Shown: piece after piece, positions 11,335-21,579 of the stretch | How the letters are laid out: each line of letters begins with the position of its first letter | Position numbering within the stretch: the stretch's first letter is position 1 | Source of the DNA: Channa striata | Lineage: Eukaryota; Chordata; Actinopteri; Anabantiformes; Channidae | NCBI GenBank assembly: GCA_033026295.1 | Contig: CM065176.1 | Coordinates: 3,536,705 to 3,600,704, forward strand | Reading direction: 5' to 3' | Length of the DNA stretch: 64,000 nucleotides | Made by a program: the position numbers and the translations under genes | The notes under the pieces: generated by a model | The model's database searches: none | Told to the model about the DNA's origin: nothing | The model's input: the letters and a program-made list of their open reading frames with translations, nothing else

Positions 11335-12115
11335 GTTCAAAATAACAGATTAATGCAGGTGTTTAGTATATTTTTATTGCTACGTGGCAAACAAGTTACC
11401 AGTAGGTCAGTAGATTCTCAGACCCAGCATCCATGGCATGCACACACTTAAGGCTGTGCAACTGGGCAATTAGTTGAAAGGGGTGGGTTCGAAAAATAGC
11501 TGTGTCTGCCGTTGATTTAACAAACTCCAAACTATTTTGTACAAACTTTTTGGTTTCTAGGATTTAGCAACCCTGAAAATCACTAAATTAATATTTAGTT
11601 GTATGAACATTTTTTTTATAACTGCTTCACATCTGTGTGGCAGGGAGCCAACCAACTTGTGGCACCTGTTATTTCACTTCATGATTCTTTAACAACATTC
11701 CACAATTCATTGACATTTCTTGGTTTTGCTTCACAAACAGCATTTATCACCCCACAAGTTCAGGATTGGATTAAGATCCGGTGATTGGTCTGGCCGCTCC
11801 ATAACACTAATTTTGTTGGTTCAGAACCAAGATTTAGCTCGTTTACTAGTGTGTTTGGGGTCATTGTCTTGGTGAAACTCCCATTTCCAGGGCATGTCCT
11901 CTTTAGCATAAGGCAACATGAGCTCTTCAAGTATTTTGACGTGTGCAAACTGATCCATTTTCCCTGGTCTGCGATAAACAGGCCCAACACCATAGAAGGA
12001 GACACATGTCCATATCATGATGCTTCAGTGTCTTCACTGTGCACTGTGGCTTCAGAGTTTGGGGGTCGTCTCACAAAACCCAGATACGTGTCTCAGTCAG
12101 ACTGTCTCATTTCCA
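11335..12115 (-). mobile_element. Tc1-like transposon remnant (3' half)
   Basis: Minus-strand reading in two frames gives a Tc1-family transposase segment. It includes WEFHQDNDPKHTSKRAKSWF, which carries the second catalytic Asp, followed by sequence corresponding to the region before the DxE terminus (VLWSGQTNHRILIQS is the frame-shifted remnant). The left side (about 11,335-11,520) resembles a terminal inverted repeat starting AGTGTTCAAAATAACAG. The transposase N-terminus and other end are absent beyond about 12,115. Confidence 0.7.
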
Positions 12116-13386
12116 GCTGATCCCTGTTTTAACTGGATTCTGCTATATCTGGAGCAGGTGTGGATCATGGACAATTTGGATTCGTTGAGTTCAGCTCAGT
12201 CTGATAGAAACAGCCACAAATCCTCAGATTGTTCCTGCAGGAATGAATCCAAACAGCATCAGCAACAACCATCAGGTTGTTCAATGTGTTTTAGTTCATT
12301 CTGATTCCAGATCAGATTAGATCTGCAGGAACATGTTCAACAGGTCCGAGACGTTCTGGTGACCAACGTTTGGACCAAACATCCTGCTCATCATTTACAT
12401 TAATAAGAAAGAGTGAATCAGAAATGATGAAACGTTTCCAGTGTGAACACGTGAAGCTTTATTAACAACTGTTCAATATGTTCAGACACATGCAGAAGAG
12501 TAAAGAATCTGCACAAAATGACAATTAAAATAAAAATTGTCACTTCAAATGAATAAAAGTAATAAGAATGTGTCAATCTTCAAAGACACTTTAACTTTCT
12601 ATTGTGTTTTTATAGGCTCCTAATTCTTATGTTGTTTTTTCTTACTGTTCCATCTCGGTAACTTAGTGCAGTGATTTCCTCAATCACGTTCAATGGTTAT
12701 ATGTCATTTTTCAAACATTTATTTCATATACATTAAATGTAAATATGTGGTTTATAGTATTGTAGTGTTACAGAAAAGGAAAGTGTGTGTGTCACATGTT
12801 AGAACAAACATTAATGTTATTAGCAGGATCATATCCACATTAGTGATGTTTCTAAAGCATAAGGACGGTGACGTTCTACATTTTGGCCAGTTAAACACTG
12901 AAAACAAGTATTTTGACTCAGTCCTACATTCACTGTCTTACTGCCACAACGAAAGTTAAATTAAAAAGAGACAGAGAGACAGCAGAGAGAGACAGCTGTC
13001 ATTGGACTGATCTTTTGTTGACAATGAGAAAAATATAGAATAAAACCACAGTGAGAACAAGACAGTGAGGAAACGGCAGATTCAGGAACAAACTGATATG
13101 AAACTATGTTCAACTGCAACAGTGGATTAATATGTAGACCGTCCTCCAACAACTGACAGACTGACAACCAGTCCAACATGTCCTCCACCTGTGAGCAGAG
13201 AATGAGATGTGAGGTGTGAGGTGTCAGGTAGGTGATGGATCCATTTCCAGACATGATCTACTGCACTTTGATCCCATCACTCATAGCAGCTGTTTGCTAC
13301 AAAGTCTCATCAGCAACATCTTTAGGAAACACACACATCTGATCTGGGACGGTTCACTGTCACACCGACAAGCAGGAAGCAGCTTC

Positions 13387-13387
<1 letters not shown>
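12116..13387. other. No gene; contains one copy of an inverted dispersed repeat
   Basis: No coding region supported. The stretch 12,965-13,075 is the reverse complement, with differences, of 16,593-16,690. The rest is AT-rich with chance ORFs. Confidence 0.5.

Positions 13388-13444
<57 letters not shown>
13388..13444. repeat. (CA)n microsatellite
   Basis: About 28 uninterrupted CA dinucleotides, followed by a short (AAAT)n tract at about 13,459-13,474. The ORFs across it on both strands are microsatellite artefacts. Confidence 0.98.
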
Positions 13445-13448
<4 letters not shown>

Positions 13449-13679
13449 CCCCAAACAATAAATAAATAAATAAAGGTTAAAACAACTTTCAGTGTTTTTT
13501 CCTACAAAACAAAGCTTAAAAAATAAAAAAATAATATTGGAAAATACTGTAAGCTCTAACCTAAACCAACATAACAGTTGAAGGTGCACAAATAATTTCC
13601 GTGCATGTCCAGTTTGCCTGAAATAAAGAAATTAACTTGGCAATAAAAGAAAAAAAAACTCAGCGACCTCACTCACTAC

Positions 13680-14235
13680 ATTTGAAACACTGCTGAAAAC
13701 AGAACTCTTCCGTATCTTCTTGTACTTGCATCTCATGAAACAAAACGCTTCATTGATAGCAGTGTGTGTACTGAGTGTACCAAAAACTAAACGGAAGCTC
13801 AGAGGGGACAGAGCTTTTGCGTTGGCAGCTCCAATATTGTGGACTGAGCTGCCCCTGCACATCAGACAGGCCTCTTCCTTGCCTGTTTTTAAATCATTTC
13901 TTAAGACCCATTTGTTTTCACTGGCTTTTGATGCAGTTTGAGTTGTTGACATTATTTTGTGTGTGTTATTTATTTATTTATTGTTAAATTGTTGTGTTTT
14001 ATTTACTTTTCAGTATCCTGTTTTATTTGAATGTTTTATGCCTTAACTTGTACAGCACTTTGTTCAACCTTGATGTTTTAAAGGGCTTAACAAATAAAGT
14101 TACAGTTACAGCACTTTACTTTGATGTTTTTCTCCTTAACTTAGAATTTTTCTGCCTTGTTCCTCACTTGTTCCTCACTTGTAAGTCACTTTGGATAAAA
14201 GCATCTGACAAATGACTAAATGTAAATGTAAATTC
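13680..14235 (+). mobile_element. LINE C-terminus and 3' tail
   Basis: The plus strand at 13,720-13,941 encodes a LINE C-terminus (GDRAFALAAPILWTELPLHI, SLPVFKSFLKTHLFSLAFDA). A 3' UTR follows, ending at about 14,160-14,235 with AAGTCACTTTGGATAAAAGC and an ATGTAA-type repeat tail. It is a different LINE subfamily from the L2 copies at 57 kb. The same tail type occurs at 17,389-17,465 and inside the palindrome. Confidence 0.75.
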
Positions 14236-14846
14236 CTATGATACTGTAGCTATAAGCACCACAAAGGGAAGTGCTAGCAGAGCTGCGCTGGCACAAATAT
14301 TGATGTGGGGACATTATTTGGCCTTTTCAAAGTAAAAGCTCAGTTGTATCGGATGTAACTCAAGGCTTGGAGTCGTCTCCGCAGACAGTGTGTAATTGTT
14401 GAGTTTTAAACATGTTGTCTTGAATTCTCAGAACATTTCCCTGCCCCCCCAGAGGGACGGGTCAAACGAAGAGGACAAATTTCACTATAACATGTATGTG
14501 GCTCTGTGTCTTCTGTATGTATGTGTATGTGTTATTTGGCCAATGAAAATGCAAATTGTACGTCCAACCTGAGGAACGTGTGTTGTCTATCCAGCCTGTT
14601 AATTTCTTTACTTGGGTAACTGTGGCACATACACATACATGCAGTGTGTGTCGTTAAGGGAAAGAATAAGATTATCACTAGCTTCAAAATAAGCAATTTC
14701 TCCAGGGTAGGAGAACTAGATTTAAATACTCAAAAGAGAAAAGTTAATTAAAAGATAGTGCAGAGCAACTTTGTCAATGTTCTTGAATGGTTGCTTTTTT
14801 CATTTGGGTCTGCAGAGTTTTTCATCATGTATGTTTTGGTTTAAAT

Positions 14847-15311
14847 CAGTGCTTCTCAAATAGTGGGGCCCGCCCCCCTGGGGGGGCGCGGTGCGCTGCC
14901 AGGGGGGGCTTGTGTGACCCTGGGGAACATGCTTTTTTTTGCCGTACTAGAATAAAGTGTAATTGCAGATCCAGTACAGTAGTTGGCAGTGGCGCTCTCA
15001 TTGTCAGAGTGTGGGCAGGGAGGATTAGCTCTATGGTGTCGGGTTTATCGTGCACTGAGCAGGAGACAGGAAGTGAGTGAACGAACCTGCAGACAACATG
15101 AAGAGATTTGAACAGGGATGAAAAGAAAAATAATGAGACAAAAGAAAGTCACCCGGAAGCTAAGACGAGGAAATATGACGAATTTTACACATATGTAGCG
15201 CTACCATACACCCCCGTGACTCTAATCGCGGCGGGCGTGGGGGGTTGGGGGGGCGTGAATTGTTTTCTTTTTGCTAGGGGGGGCGTAACAGAAAATAGTT
15301 GAGAAGCACTG
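14847..15311 (+). mobile_element. Non-autonomous hAT transposon (deletion derivative)
   Basis: Terminal inverted repeats CAGTGCTTCTCAA and TTGAGAAGCACTG bound a 465-bp element. It is flanked by a perfect 8-bp target-site duplication GTTTAAAT (14,839-14,846 and 15,312-15,319), the hallmark of hAT transposition. Inside, the plus strand near 15,140-15,200 keeps KTRKYDEFYTYVALPY, resembling the N-terminal coding region of autonomous ZBED/Charlie-like hATs. The terminal GC-rich runs (GGGGGGGCG) are typical of this group. The DDE domain is absent. Confidence 0.88.
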
Positions 15312-15319
15312 GTTTAAAT

Positions 15320-17380
15320 GGACTGAAGTCAGGCAGGGATGTACTTGGATTGAGTCCTCCTGGTTTGTATTTGACTCCTCTCCTGATGTTGAGGGAAAGG
15401 GATCATTTTGTTGTCTGGTGTCCCACTGTCTCTCCTGGATGGGGAAGGATTTCTCTTTGTTTTTTTCTGTCCCTATGTGTCTCTGTCTCTCCTAGTTCTG
15501 CGGTTGGTGGCTGGTCTTTAAACTACTTGTGAGCTGGTTTTCTGGCCACACTAAAATGACTCTTCTTACATTATGGCTGTAAAGGTTTCTGTGAAACGCT
15601 GTAGGTTTGATAGATTTGGCTAATGGAAAGCTGACATTTCAATTTCAGAAGTACTTTCATGTTTCTACCGTGAATGACTTAGCGAGCTAACAATTCAATA
15701 AAGTTCAAGCTGCTGCAGCTACGATTTAAGGATCGCTATTTTACAATTAACAAGTGGAGAGGAGTAAACGTTAGTTCCTAAGACTTGGGAGTACGGAATT
15801 CTCAAAGTCATGTCACATGACCAACCAGCAAGTCCTCCATATAGTGGTTGGTTAGTTAAAATATTAATATTTTTAATGGTTACTTTGGGAGCTGCTTGAT
15901 CACTATCTGAAAGTAAAAAGTACAGCGTTTAACAACGAAGGTCGGAGTAAAAGTAGCCATGAATAATTCCAATATTTTAGCTGTATGTGCAGTAAAAAGT
16001 TGTTGGTATCTTCCGTACTCCAAAGATTTGGGAACTAGCATGTACCATGACTGCAGGGGTCACGTAAAATTTCTTGGTCATTCACCAAGATGACTCCCCT
16101 GAAATAACAGATGGACAGAGATCGATTGCTCACCTTGAGACGCAGACAACTGGACACAGACAAACAACAAAGTCCAGAAAACGGAAGTAGATGTTATTGC
16201 AGCCATCTCGTTCTTCTGTTTTCTTGTGTTTATAAGTCCAATGTCAATATTAACATCCTCGAAAGAAAAAGAAATTATTTTATTGTTAAGTACCTCTAAA
16301 TTCCTTCAAAAAACACAATGTGTCTCTCAGAAAAGAAAACTGCTTGTTAGCTAACGCTTACCCGCCTCCACGTTAGCTGGTGACCATCTTCCGGAAGCAT
16401 CGGTTGTTGCTCGTAGATACGTCAGCTGCCGAAAGCAGGAGGACGACACGTTAGCAGCCCTCGTCCATGCCAGTTGTCAGTTGCTCGTTTTATTACCAAA
16501 ATGTTTGCTTGTATTCGCTCTTTTGAGGCGAGTTTTGTTCCATCTTAGTATAACTTAGTGCAAGATGGAACAGGAGCATGAATCTGCTGTTTCCTCACTG
16601 TCTTGTTGTCACTGTGGTTGTATTCTATATTTTCTCATTGTCAACAAAATATCAGTCCATTGACAGCTGTCTCTCTCTTTTTTTAATTTAACTTTCATTG
16701 GCTGTGGCGGCAGGACTCATGTTTGTACCTTTATCCTTGTGAGGACACTTATTGACGTAATACAATCCCCCAGCCCCTTACCCTAACCAAAACCTAGTTC
16801 TAACCCCGACCCTAAAACCCAGTCTTGATGCTCAAAAATCCCTTTTTTAGGCTCAAAATGAGTGAGGAGCGGCCAAAATGTCCTCACACTGTTGTTAAAA
16901 ATGAAATTTGGTCCTCACTAAATAGTATCTACAGGAACACACACACACACACACTCACCTGGTTGACGGACAGTCAGAGCTGCATCCACATCCAACATAA
17001 CACTCATATGTTCCCATGTCACTAATGCTGATGTTCTTCAGAATTATTGATGCGTCTCCATTTCTCATGTTTAGATCTTTAAGCTCCGCTCGATCTTGAA
17101 AAGATTGAAGCTGGTAGTTCCTTATCTAGCTGCTTATTTCTAAAGAAGTACACAAAATAGTCCGACTTCAAGTCAGGTTTGCTCCACTTTAGGAATGTAA
17201 CATCCCGGGTCCCCTGACACTTAAGGTGGACGTTCTCTCAACTTTTACATCTGAACAAAAACTTGGAAAAAAATCCAGAGAAAAGCAGAAATCAGTTCAG
17301 CAAATATGTAAGTAGTTCATATTCAAACATACTGTATTAAACCTAAACTTTCTCCTCATAAAACTAAATTTATCGCAGAA
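15320..17380. other. No gene recognised; short repeats
   Basis: No supported coding sequence. It contains (AC)n at about 16,938-16,953 and the partner (16,593-16,690) of the inverted repeat at 12,965-13,075. Confidence 0.45.
16593..16690. repeat. Dispersed inverted copy of 12,965-13,075
   Basis: TTCCTCACTGTCTTGTTGTC through CAGCTGTCTCTCTC matches the reverse complement of 12,965-13,075 with small differences. Either a dispersed repeat or a local inverted duplication; no coding content. Confidence 0.7.
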
Positions 17381-17388
17381 CTTTTCAC

Positions 17389-17465
17389 AAAATATTATGA
17401 AAAAACAGCAGACATAATGCTGCCTGGTATTTCACTTGGAAGTCGCTTTGGATAAAAGCGTCTGA
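17389..17465 (+). repeat. LINE/SINE-type 3' tail fragment
   Basis: Sequence AGTCGCTTTGGATAAAAGCG, preceded by ACAAAATATTATGAAAAA, is shared with both palindrome arms (19,136-19,206 and its mirror near 19,705-19,775). It resembles the common fish LINE/SINE tail at 14,170-14,210. Confidence 0.6.
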
Positions 17466-17599
17466 AACACTCAAAAAAGTCCAAAAGTGGATTGTTGGAT
17501 TTTTAAAATATAAGATTATAACAAATTTCATTGTGTTAAACGATTTATTCTTGTTTGTTGGAAATGAGTGAAAGAAAATTTAGGTGAGTTAGATCAGCA

Positions 17600-17780
17600 T
17601 CTGTTCATCCAATGAGAATGAAGCGCCTCGAAACAACGAGTCTCTACTGCGCATGATCATCAACCCCGGAAATCCGAAGGTCGAAGAAGCGGGAATTTAA
17701 AATTGATGAAGAAGTTGCGCATTTCAAGCCTGTATTTCATCGCTAGACATCCTTGAAGTTATAGATAAGTAAGCAATATA
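17600..17780 (+). promoter_or_regulatory. Possible gene promoter / non-coding first exon
   Basis: A locally less AT-rich stretch with several CpGs is followed by a splice-donor-like site near 17,770 (TAAGTAAG). It lies upstream of a candidate coding exon in the palindrome arm (18,442-18,485). This is weak, context-based evidence. Confidence 0.2.
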
Positions 17781-18441
17781 CCTGTTTGTAATTATTACTG
17801 TGGGACTGGTGAATAGTAAAAATAGTTATTGGACGCTTCTTGAGTTTTTTTTTAGCAGATTTGTTTTGTCAAAGTTGAACGTTAGCTTGAAACACAGTTT
17901 TTCCGTCTGTACGAGTTCGTTAACCGAGCTCCTTACATAATCCGAACCAGCTGTTTTTTTAATGTCTGTGTTAAAGTTATTTCTGCTACACATTAGACGT
18001 AAAGTAACCTCAACCTTTGACCCTATTTAACGGTATAATTCGGGTCCACTGACAAACGTTTGGTGCTGAAACGGCGTATATTCGTGTTGAGTAAATCTTT
18101 AGCGGTACTTTTCAGTGAAGCTAACCTTAATGCAGTCCGGTAGCACGGAGGCTCTTCATGTGTGTACATGACACCATACATCCAAACATCTCACTTTATG
18201 GATTTTCTGAATACCACACAATTTGAAAAATGAAAACTCATAATATCAAATGCCCTGTAATGTCCTAATAAATGTAACTGAAAGTTATGGCAGGTACAGT
18301 GTACAGTATTTTATGCCTGGTGAAAATGAAGTGAATACATATTTTTTTCTTTTAGAGCTGCACAAACTCTGCTCTGTTTGTGTGCACATTATTCATGGTA
18401 TTTTTTCATAAAACACTAACATAACTGATTTTTCCTTTCAG

Positions 18442-18485
18442 TGATGTGTACGTGGAAATGCAGGCATTGTTACAGAGGACAGCTG
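18442..18485 (+). other. Candidate short coding exon (duplicated in both palindrome arms)
   Basis: A TTTTCCTTTCAG acceptor precedes a short segment reading MCTWKCRHCYRGQ, followed by a possible donor GTAGGT. The CxxC spacing hints at the start of a C2H2-type zinc-finger protein. The mirror copy sits at about 27,420-27,465 on the minus strand. No downstream exon is seen before the palindrome centre, so if real the gene is broken or continues elsewhere. Confidence 0.2.
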
Positions 18486-19909
18486 TAGGTACACATTATT
18501 AAAACATTGTAAATCTGTCAATATAACAAAAGTGGCCATCAGTATCTTTGTCTATATTTAAATTGTTTATGTACCTTTTAAAGACATGGGCTGCACAGAA
18601 AGCTGCTTGAGGGAATTATGCCAGTGAAGCTTGCACGTCAAAAAATACTTCACTTTAGACAATTTGTCCAAATTCAAGTATAAATGTGGAGATAAAACTA
18701 ATCGTTGTCACCTCATTAGTCTCATTACTCCAGAGGATGACTGGCATGACATTTTGCATCTCAAGAACTAGCTTGTTGTAGCCTCTGTCCATTTTGGTTA
18801 ATCCATAGGGGAGGGGGCAGGACAGGGGTCCTTGATAACCAGGATAGAGATCAACTAATCTATATCATGTCTTGAATTACAAACTCCGTAAACACTGCCA
18901 GATATACAGGAAACCTTTCGTCAAACATCAACCTTATCATAAAGCTTTTTTTACAAATTGCTTATGATACCAATTGGTGACAAATGATTTTAATGTTTTC
19001 AGATTGATAAGGAGTTCATGCTGTAACCCTACTGTCTTACATTCTTCAATGATTGATACTCATCAGAATTGATGGGGATCTCCTGGTGCAACATTGGGCA
19101 GCTGTAAGAAAAATATGACACTTCGAGATTGCCATTTTCACAAAATATTATGAAAAACCAGCAGACATAATGCTGCCTTATACCTCACTTGGAAGTCGCT
19201 TTGGATAAACGAATCATTGGTGAATATGTGCCTATCCAGCAATAATCTGAAGCGAATTCCTCATGTGTATTAGTATATTTGGCCAATAAAACTAATTCTG
19301 CTGCTTGTATGCACGGCTACTCCATGTCTTCGCCTCATGCAGGTGCAGAATGTTAATGCTAGGTGGTGGCGAGCGTTGTTTTTTGTGTCCAAACGTTAAT
19401 GTTAAACCTCTTGCGCGTTTGGATTTACAGTCCATCATTTGCTGAGATTGACGACTTCCGGCTTGTATCGACTGTCAGCAAAGTAACAGCGGCTTCACCT
19501 GGGCCAAAAAGTGACGTTTGGACACAAAAAACAACACTCGCCACCACTCGCCACCAGCATTAACATTCTGCACCTGCATGAGGCGAAGACATGGAGTAGC
19601 CGTGCATACAAGCAGCAGAATTAGTTTTATTGGCCAAATATACTAACACACATGAGGAATTCGCTTCAGATTATTGCTGGATAGGCACATATTCACCAAT
19701 GATTCGTTTATCCAAAGCGACTTCCAAGTGAGGTACAAGGCAGCATTATGTCTGCTGGTTTTTCATAATATTTTGTGAAAATGGCAATCTCGAAGTGTCA
19801 TATTTTTCTTACAACTGCCCAATGTTGCACCAGGAGATCCCCATCAATTCTGATGAGTATCAATCATTGAAGAATGTAAGACAGTAGGGTTACAGCATGA
19901 ACTCCTTAT

Positions 19910-20348
19910 TGTTGTGGAAAAATCTGAGAGAGCAAGTTAAGAGACAGGAGGCAGCTCTCACATTATCATCAAGCAATTTAATGACAATAACATAGGTAAA
20001 ATAAGGTAGAGGAGCAGGCAGAGGAACAGAGCAAAAGAAAGCAGTGTCACCCGGGTGGATCAGATTGTATCTGATACCCTCTGTCAGGATGTGTGTGTGT
20101 TTTATCTGCTCCACTATGCAAATCATATACATTGATCAGGAGTCCTTAATTAGCAAGTTTCTGTTACTGTCTGCTTAAGGTGTCAACAAGGATTCAAAGG
20201 AACAATAGGGTCTGTTAAGGTGTCAAGGAAAAACTCTGGGACCTGTTCCCGTGGATCTTCCTACTGAGTGGCGGGGACTCGTTGTCTGGCCTCTGCTAAA
20301 AGTGTGAACAGATGGTCAGATGGTCATTGATCAAAAACTTCCCTCACA
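19910..20348 (-). repeat. ERV 3' LTR
   Basis: 439 bp, bounded by TG...CA. Very similar to 26,435-26,880, which has an extra short insert (CAAAAAGG-like) in the GTAAAATAAG region. Contains the octamer and TATA-like pair noted separately. The high LTR similarity suggests a fairly recent insertion despite a decayed interior. Confidence 0.92.
20116..20123 (-). promoter_or_regulatory. Octamer motif in LTR, upstream of TATA-like box
   Basis: In LTR orientation the sequence is ATTTGCAT followed about 10 bp later by AGATAAAAC. The pair is also present at 26,648-26,655 and in the diverged LTR at 30,211-30,218, even though the surrounding LTR has changed. ATTTGCAT is the POU/Oct binding octamer of immunoglobulin-type promoters. 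A core promoter role is inferred. Confidence 0.5.
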
Positions 20349-20477
20349 CATCCCCCCTTTTATCATTTTATGATAACAAAAAAATTGTCAGGAGTAATCA
20401 AGGCTGAGCAATAGTAGAAGCAAAGAACACAACAATACAACAGTAACAAAACGAAAAAGAAAATAAAAATCTTAACA

Positions 20478-20600
20478 ATCCCCCTTGAGCAAGCCTTAGG
20501 TGACAGTGGAGAGGAAAAACTTCCGCCATGGGAAGAAACCTCTGGCAGAACCAGGCTCAGGGTGGGCGGCCATCTGCCTTGACCGGTTACAGTGAGTGAG
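20478..20600 (-). repeat. L2 3'-UTR fragment captured inside the ERV
   Basis: CAGAACCAGGCTCAGGGTGG and the neighbouring GAGGAAAAACTTCC segment match, on the minus strand, the L2 3' region found at 58,760-58,830 and 60,620-60,700. It lies between the env remnant and the 3' LTR. The relative at 58,972-59,801 has the same insertion, so the capture predates spread of this ERV subfamily. Confidence 0.7.
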
Positions 20601-20609
20601 AGTCAAAAT

Positions 20610-21337
20610 CTAGAGACTGATGTTGTCATGTCCATGATATGGGGGTTCCCAGTTAGGGATGTCAAGAGACTCAGCTAAAACATTGTCCTGTAGGAAGAAC
20701 ATGCTTTGGAGAGCCATTTGGTGTGAGATGGAGTGGTCGATTTTACGCATTATCAGCATATGCACACAGGGAATAAAACAACATCCAGACAACGTTAGTG
20801 CAGTAGTGCCTATTACAACACCTGTGAGGAGAGACAAAATGAAAGTTTTACACAATGTCAAACTAGCCCCAGATACTGGTGTCATGGTGCAGACTCCTCC
20901 TTTGTCTGCAAGCAGCATGTAAGTTGCCATGCTGTTCTCCCATGTCATCTGCGATGTTGCTGCAAGCTGCTGGCATCGTGCGTGTGCTTGATGAACCTCT
21001 GTTGCTTAATTCAATCGACATTCTTGTTGGTTGTGCACCAACAGCAGAGGGTTGGGACTCCCCAGGAACTCTGAACATATTGCATCCACAGGTTGTCCAT
21101 TATCCATAGCAGAGACTGCGTTGCAGAGTATGGATCAAGTAAGCCAGCAGGCTCAGTCACACTCCTTGTCAGTCTGGATTTGTTTGTGAGTTGCTGTGTG
21201 ATCTGTTGATTGTGCCACAATTCACAGATCATCCGCAGGATGGCTGCAACCATGGTGAAGAGGTCAAATGTGCACACTCTGCTCTTTAGCATCCACTCCT
21301 TCATTAAGAGTCTGTGATCTTGTGTGGGATCCTCCAT
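20610..21337 (-). pseudogene. ERV Env (transmembrane subunit) remnant
   Basis: At 20,948-20,610 the minus strand encodes a retrovirus-type TM C-terminus: the ISU-like motif ADKGGVCTM, then a hydrophobic segment (FILSLLTGVVIGTTALTLSG) and Cys residues before a short cytoplasmic tail. At 21,337-21,011 a second frame encodes a Met-Glu-Asp start that also appears at 59,291 in the related copy and may be the Env leader region. The two blocks are in different frames with the surface subunit largely missing, so no functional protein is encoded. Confidence 0.6.
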
Positions 21338-21579
21338 TGTTGAGCACCACGTGTCGCCTTTGTCACCGTCCTGTGTTCACCCTTCCTAACGTGTGTTGGA
21401 GCTTGAAGTGTGGGCCCAGCCTAATCAGCACCTCTCCCTCCTCACCGGGGTGAACAATTTCAGGGACAAAATTTGACTGTCTGTAGCTTGACAAGTCGGT
21501 GTACGCCTGGTGTAGTATTTGTTCCGGTTCCAGTTGGGGATCCTTATGCAGTGGCTGACGTGGACCCACATGACGTTTC

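Noticed and set aside
13281..13589. Cys/Val-rich minus ORF across the (CA)n tract
   Set aside because: Translation of a microsatellite.
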